Source of the DNA: Benzoatithermus flavus
Lineage (GTDB): Bacteria > Pseudomonadota > Alphaproteobacteria > Geminicoccales > Geminicoccaceae
Direction of reading: 5' to 3'
DNA length: 64,000 nt
Assembly: GCF_037908215.1 (NCBI RefSeq)
Contig: NZ_JBBLZC010000015.1
Span: 1 to 64,000, forward strand
The notes under the pieces were generated by a model. It was not told the origin of the DNA, made no database searches, and worked only from the letters and a program-made list of their open reading frames with translations. Positions within the stretch are counted from its first letter, which is position 1. Each line of letters begins with the position of its first letter. Made by a program: the position numbers and the translations under genes. Shown piece after piece: positions 61,273 through 64,000 of the stretch.

Positions 61273-62060
61273 AGGTGGTCCTGTTCTGCGGCGGCCTGGG
61301 TACGCGCATCCGCGACTATTCCGAGAACGTGCCGAAGCCCATGGTGCCGGTCGGGCACCATCCGATCCTGTGGCACGTGATGCAGTTCTACCATCACTAC
61401 GGCCACAGCGACTTCGTCCTGTGCCTCGGCTACAAGGCCAACGTCATCAAGCAGTGGTTCCTCGACTACCGGCCGGCGATCCACAGCGACTTCACCATCT
61501 CCGAGCACGGCACCCGCGTCGAGATCCTGGGCGAGGCGCAGGCCGACTGGCGCGCCACGCTGGTCGACACCGGTATCTGGCGCAACATCGGCCAGCGGCT
61601 GATGGCGGTGCGGCGGCACGTCGAGAACGAGGAGATGTTCCTCGCCAACTACAGCGACGGGCTCTGCGACGTCGACCTGCCGGCGATGATCGATTTCTTC
61701 GCGGCGAGCGGCAAGACCGCGTGCTTTCTCGCCGTCCAGCCCAACTTCAGCTACCACCTCGTCGATTTCGGCGAGAACGGTCAGGTCCGCGCCTTCAAGA
61801 CCAGCCACGACAGCGAGACCTGGATCAACGGTGGCTATTTCATCTTCCGGCCCAGGATCTTCGACTACATGCGCCCCGGCGAGGAGCTCGTGGTCGAGCC
61901 GTTCCAGCGTCTGATCGACGACGGCGAGCTCGTCGCCTACCGCCACCGGGGCTTCTGGGCGTCGATGGACACGCTGAAGGACAAGCAGCTCCTGGAGGAC
62001 ATGCTCGAGAAGGGCAAGACCCCCTGGCTGCCCTGGACCAAGGAGCGGAACCGAGCATGA
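61269..62060 (+). CDS. Glucose-1-phosphate cytidylyltransferase-like nucleotidyltransferase
   Basis: 263-residue sugar nucleotidyltransferase: VVLFCGGLGTRIRDYSENVPKPMVPVGHHPILWHVM (NTP-binding GG-x-G-T-R plus the Lys in PKPM), LCLGYKANVIKQWFLDYR, FLANYSDGLCDVDLPAMIDFFAA, WINGGYFIFRP and FWASMDTLKDKQLLEDMLEKG. The pattern is closest to RfbF, which forms CDP-glucose. Overlaps the methyltransferase by 4 bases and the PIG-L gene by 4 bases, so the three are coupled. Confidence 0.86.
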   Translation: MKVVLFCGGLGTRIRDYSENVPKPMVPVGHHPILWHVMQFYHHYGHSDFVLCLGYKANVIKQWFLDYRPAIHSDFTISEHGTRVEILGEAQADWRATLVDTGIWRNIGQRLMAVRRHVENEEMFLANYSDGLCDVDLPAMIDFFAASGKTACFLAVQPNFSYHLVDFGENGQVRAFKTSHDSETWINGGYFIFRPRIFDYMRPGEELVVEPFQRLIDDGELVAYRHRGFWASMDTLKDKQLLEDMLEKGKTPWLPWTKERNRA

Positions 62061-62722
62061 GGGCGCTCACCCTCGCCGGCAGCGGCGGGCGCCTGCGCAT
62101 CCTGTGCCTGGGCGCGCACGCCGACGACATCGAGATCGGCTGCGGTGCGACGATCCTCGACCTGATCGCGCGCGGCGTGCGGCTCGAGGTGGACTGGTGC
62201 GTGCTCTCGGCTACCCCGGTCCGGGCAGAGGAGGCGAGAGCGAGTGCCATGGCCTTCCTCGAAGGTGCCGTCGAGGCGCGCATCGAAGTGCAGGGCTTTC
62301 GGGACGGGCACTTCCCCTGGCAGGGCTCGGCCATCAAGGAGTGGTTCGAGATCCTGAAGGCGCGCCCGAGGCCCGACCTCGTCCTGACCCACACCCGCGA
62401 CGACCGGCACCAGGACCACCGCGAGGTCTGCAATCTCACCTGGAACACGTTCCGGGATCATCTGATCCTGGAGTACGAGATCCCGAAGTGGGACGGCGAT
62501 CTGGGCCGGCCCGGCCTCTACGTGCCGGTGAGCGAGGAAGCGGTCGAGCGTAAGGTGGAGCTGCTGCACCGCCATTTCCCGACCCAGGCGACCAAGCCCT
62601 GGTTCGACCGCGACACGTTCCGCGGCCTCGCCCGGCTGCGCGGGCTGGAATGCGCGAGTCCGACGCGCTTCGCCGAGGCGTTCTTCGCGCCCAAGCTCGC
62701 CCTCGATCTCGCCGCTCGCTGA
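62057..62722 (+). CDS. PIG-L family deacetylase
   Basis: 221-residue zinc deacetylase (LmbE/PIG-L): LCLGAHADDIEIGCGATILDLIARG (His/Asp-Asp zinc site AHADD near 20-24), VLTHTRDDRHQDHREVCNLTWNTFR (His in DRHQDH), and a C-terminal half RKVELLHRHFPTQATKPWFD. Members remove acetyl from N-acetylglucosamine-type substrates. Position in the sugar operon suggests amino-sugar deacetylation. Overlaps the nucleotidyltransferase gene (ATGA). Confidence 0.9.
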   Translation: MRALTLAGSGGRLRILCLGAHADDIEIGCGATILDLIARGVRLEVDWCVLSATPVRAEEARASAMAFLEGAVEARIEVQGFRDGHFPWQGSAIKEWFEILKARPRPDLVLTHTRDDRHQDHREVCNLTWNTFRDHLILEYEIPKWDGDLGRPGLYVPVSEEAVERKVELLHRHFPTQATKPWFDRDTFRGLARLRGLECASPTRFAEAFFAPKLALDLAAR

Positions 62723-62732
62723 AGACGCCGCC

Positions 62733-63908
62733 ATGACCGCCACCGCCTGCACCGCCTGCGGCGGGACGAGGCTCCTCCCCTTCTACCGGGTGGAGGCGAT
62801 CCCGGTGCACAGTTGCCTGCTTGTCGACACGCGCGAGGCGGCGCTGGCTTTCCCCAAGCGCGACCTCGAACTCGCCTTCTGCGAGGACTGCGGCTTCATC
62901 TTCAACCGGCTGTTCGATCCCACCGTGCTCGACTACTCGCCGGACTACGAGGAGACGCAAGGCTTCTCGCCGCGCTTTCGCCGCTTCCTCGAGACTTTGT
63001 GCGACGAGCTGGCCGAGCGGCACGATCTTCGCGGCAAGACCGTGCTCGAGATCGGCTGCGGCAAGGGCGAGTTCCTCGTCGCTCTGTGCGAGCGTGCCGG
63101 CTGCCGCGGCATCGGCATCGATCCCGCCTACCGCCCGGAGCGCACGGCGAGCCCGGCCATGGACCGGCTCACCTTCATCCGGGACCTCTACGGGACCGAT
63201 TATCTCCACCTCGCGGCCGATGCCGATCACGTCTGCTGCCGGCACACGCTCGAGCACATCCCGGATGTCTCAGGTTTCCTCGGCCTCGTCCGGCGCGGCA
63301 TCGGCGAGCGGCGGGGCGTTTCCCTGTTCTTCGAGCTGCCCGACATGGAGCGCATCCTGGTCGAGCAGGCGTTCTGGGACATCTACTACGAGCACTGCAA
63401 CTACTTCACCGCGGGCTCGCTCGCGAGCGCCTTTCGCCGGGCGGGCTTCAGGGTCACCCGCCAGTGGAAGGCCTATGACGGCCAGTACCTGATGCTCGAG
63501 GCCGAGCCGGCCGCGGCGAGCTTCGGATCTTCCGGCGACGTCGCCCGCACGCGCGAGCAGGTGGCGCGCTTCACGGCCGGGATCGCGGCCCGGCTGGCGC
63601 AGCTACGCGGCGAGGCCGAAGCCTGGCGGCGGGCGGGGAAGACGGTGGCGCTCTGGGGCTCGGGCTCGAAGGCCGTGGGCTATCTCACCACGCTCGGCCT
63701 CGAGGACGAGGTCGCGGCCGTGGTCGACATCAACCCCTTCAAGCGCGGCAAGCATCTCGCCGGCACGGGGCACGCGATCGTGGGCCCCGATGACCTTTCG
63801 GGCCTGCGGCCGGACGTGGTCGTCGTGATGAACCCGATCTATGTCGAGGAGATCGCAGCCGAGCTGCGCCGGCGCGGGCTCGCCCCGGAGGTTACCGCAC
63901 TGACGTGA
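62733..63908 (+). CDS. Second sugar C-methyltransferase
   Basis: 391-residue class I methyltransferase of the same three-domain type. Zinc domain CTACGGTRLL and CEDCGFIFNRLFDP (residues 5-60), SAM domain VLEIGCGKGEFLVALCERAGCRGIGIDP, RHTLEHIPDVSGFLGLVRRGI, then YYEHCNYFTAGSLASAFRRAGFRV. C-terminal domain VALWGSGSKAVGYLTTLGL and VVDINPFKRGKHLAGTG. It starts 10 bases after the PIG-L stop, so it is part of the same operon. Together with the gene at 60010 it suggests a branched or C-methylated sugar. Confidence 0.88.
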   Translation: MTATACTACGGTRLLPFYRVEAIPVHSCLLVDTREAALAFPKRDLELAFCEDCGFIFNRLFDPTVLDYSPDYEETQGFSPRFRRFLETLCDELAERHDLRGKTVLEIGCGKGEFLVALCERAGCRGIGIDPAYRPERTASPAMDRLTFIRDLYGTDYLHLAADADHVCCRHTLEHIPDVSGFLGLVRRGIGERRGVSLFFELPDMERILVEQAFWDIYYEHCNYFTAGSLASAFRRAGFRVTRQWKAYDGQYLMLEAEPAAASFGSSGDVARTREQVARFTAGIAARLAQLRGEAEAWRRAGKTVALWGSGSKAVGYLTTLGLEDEVAAVVDINPFKRGKHLAGTGHAIVGPDDLSGLRPDVVVVMNPIYVEEIAAELRRRGLAPEVTALT

Positions 63909-64000
63909 GCGGCGCCCGCTCGACGGCCTGCGATGCGCCGGCATTGGCGAGCGGCAGGGGCAGAAGCGAGGACGGCTCCGCCGGTCGGCTCTCGACCGGT
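63892..64000 (-). CDS. Possible C-terminus of a minus-strand gene entering the window
   Basis: A minus-strand frame is open from the window edge to a TAA at 63894-63892. The residues (PVESRPAEPSSLLPLPLANAGASQ, ending PLTSVR) have the high third-position GC of real genes here. Overlap of its 3 prime end with the methyltransferase gene would be convergent and short. Too little is visible to name it. Confidence 0.3.
   Translation of the reverse strand, partial: PVESRPAEPSSLLPLPLANAGASQAVERAPLTSVR

Overview
This 64 kb window is GC-rich chromosomal DNA from an alphaproteobacterium, probably in or near Rhodospirillales/Geminicoccales. The evidence is the aroA-cmk-rpsA-ihfB-lapA block, the FYDLN-acid-domain gene between aroA and tRNA-Ala, a SAM-II riboswitch, HWE/HisKA_2 kinases, and the cluster of corrinoid protein, DUF1638 and MTHFR-C genes. 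The order-level placement is inference. I see no insertion sequence, integrase, prophage or CRISPR array.

Layout. 0.2-2.9 kb: bacteriophytochrome kinase and heme oxygenase, which makes its chromophore. 3.1-9.5 kb: ornithine-cyclodeaminase-like gene, then lapA, ihfB, rpsA, cmk and aroA on the minus strand, the FYDLN gene and tRNA-Ala(GGC). 9.6-14.7 kb: PAS/HWE sensor kinase, FtsH-family protease, HAD phosphatase. 14.9-18.4 kb: cytochrome c-prime, diheme cytochrome c, threonine aldolase, SH3-like exported protein. 18.5-25.6 kb: a nitrate/sulfonate/taurine-type ABC transporter whose binding-protein gene is separated from its permease and ATPase genes by a minus-strand metNIQ operon under a SAM-II riboswitch; then a lipoprotein and an amidase.

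26.2-32.3 kb holds a seven-gene corrinoid one-carbon operon: corrinoid protein, DUF1638, 'virulence factor' family protein, Cys-rich MTHFR-C protein, MetF, methyl-THF:corrinoid methyltransferase and RACo-like reactivator. It should move methyl groups between a corrinoid protein and folate, but the gene that would demethylate the primary substrate is not in the window. Just beyond it, on the minus strand, a canonical cobalamin riboswitch precedes a secreted YVTN beta-propeller, followed by a PCu(A)C copper chaperone. So methionine import, corrinoid C1 transfer and a B12-controlled exported protein lie within 15 kb.

34.8-40.7 kb: sulfate transporter operon (sbp-cysT-cysW-cysA) ending in an FAD/NAD(P)-binding protein, next to an Rrf2 regulator gene. 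The sbp and rrf2 upstream regions share a 19-bp dyad that looks like the Rrf2 operator. 40.7-48 kb: mixed genes, including a HTH regulator/DUF899 divergent pair, polyphosphate:AMP phosphotransferase, a Gre-type factor, a methyltransferase and gloB. 48-54.2 kb: two divergent arms of quinoprotein (PQQ) alcohol-oxidation accessory genes, without the dehydrogenase, the PQQ biosynthesis genes or the usual ABC permease. 54.4-58.6 kb: Smr protein, lutABC, cupin. 58.7-63.9 kb: nucleotide-sugar/glycan genes (epimerase, two C-methyltransferases, sugar nucleotidyltransferase, PIG-L deacetylase), probably continuing past the window.
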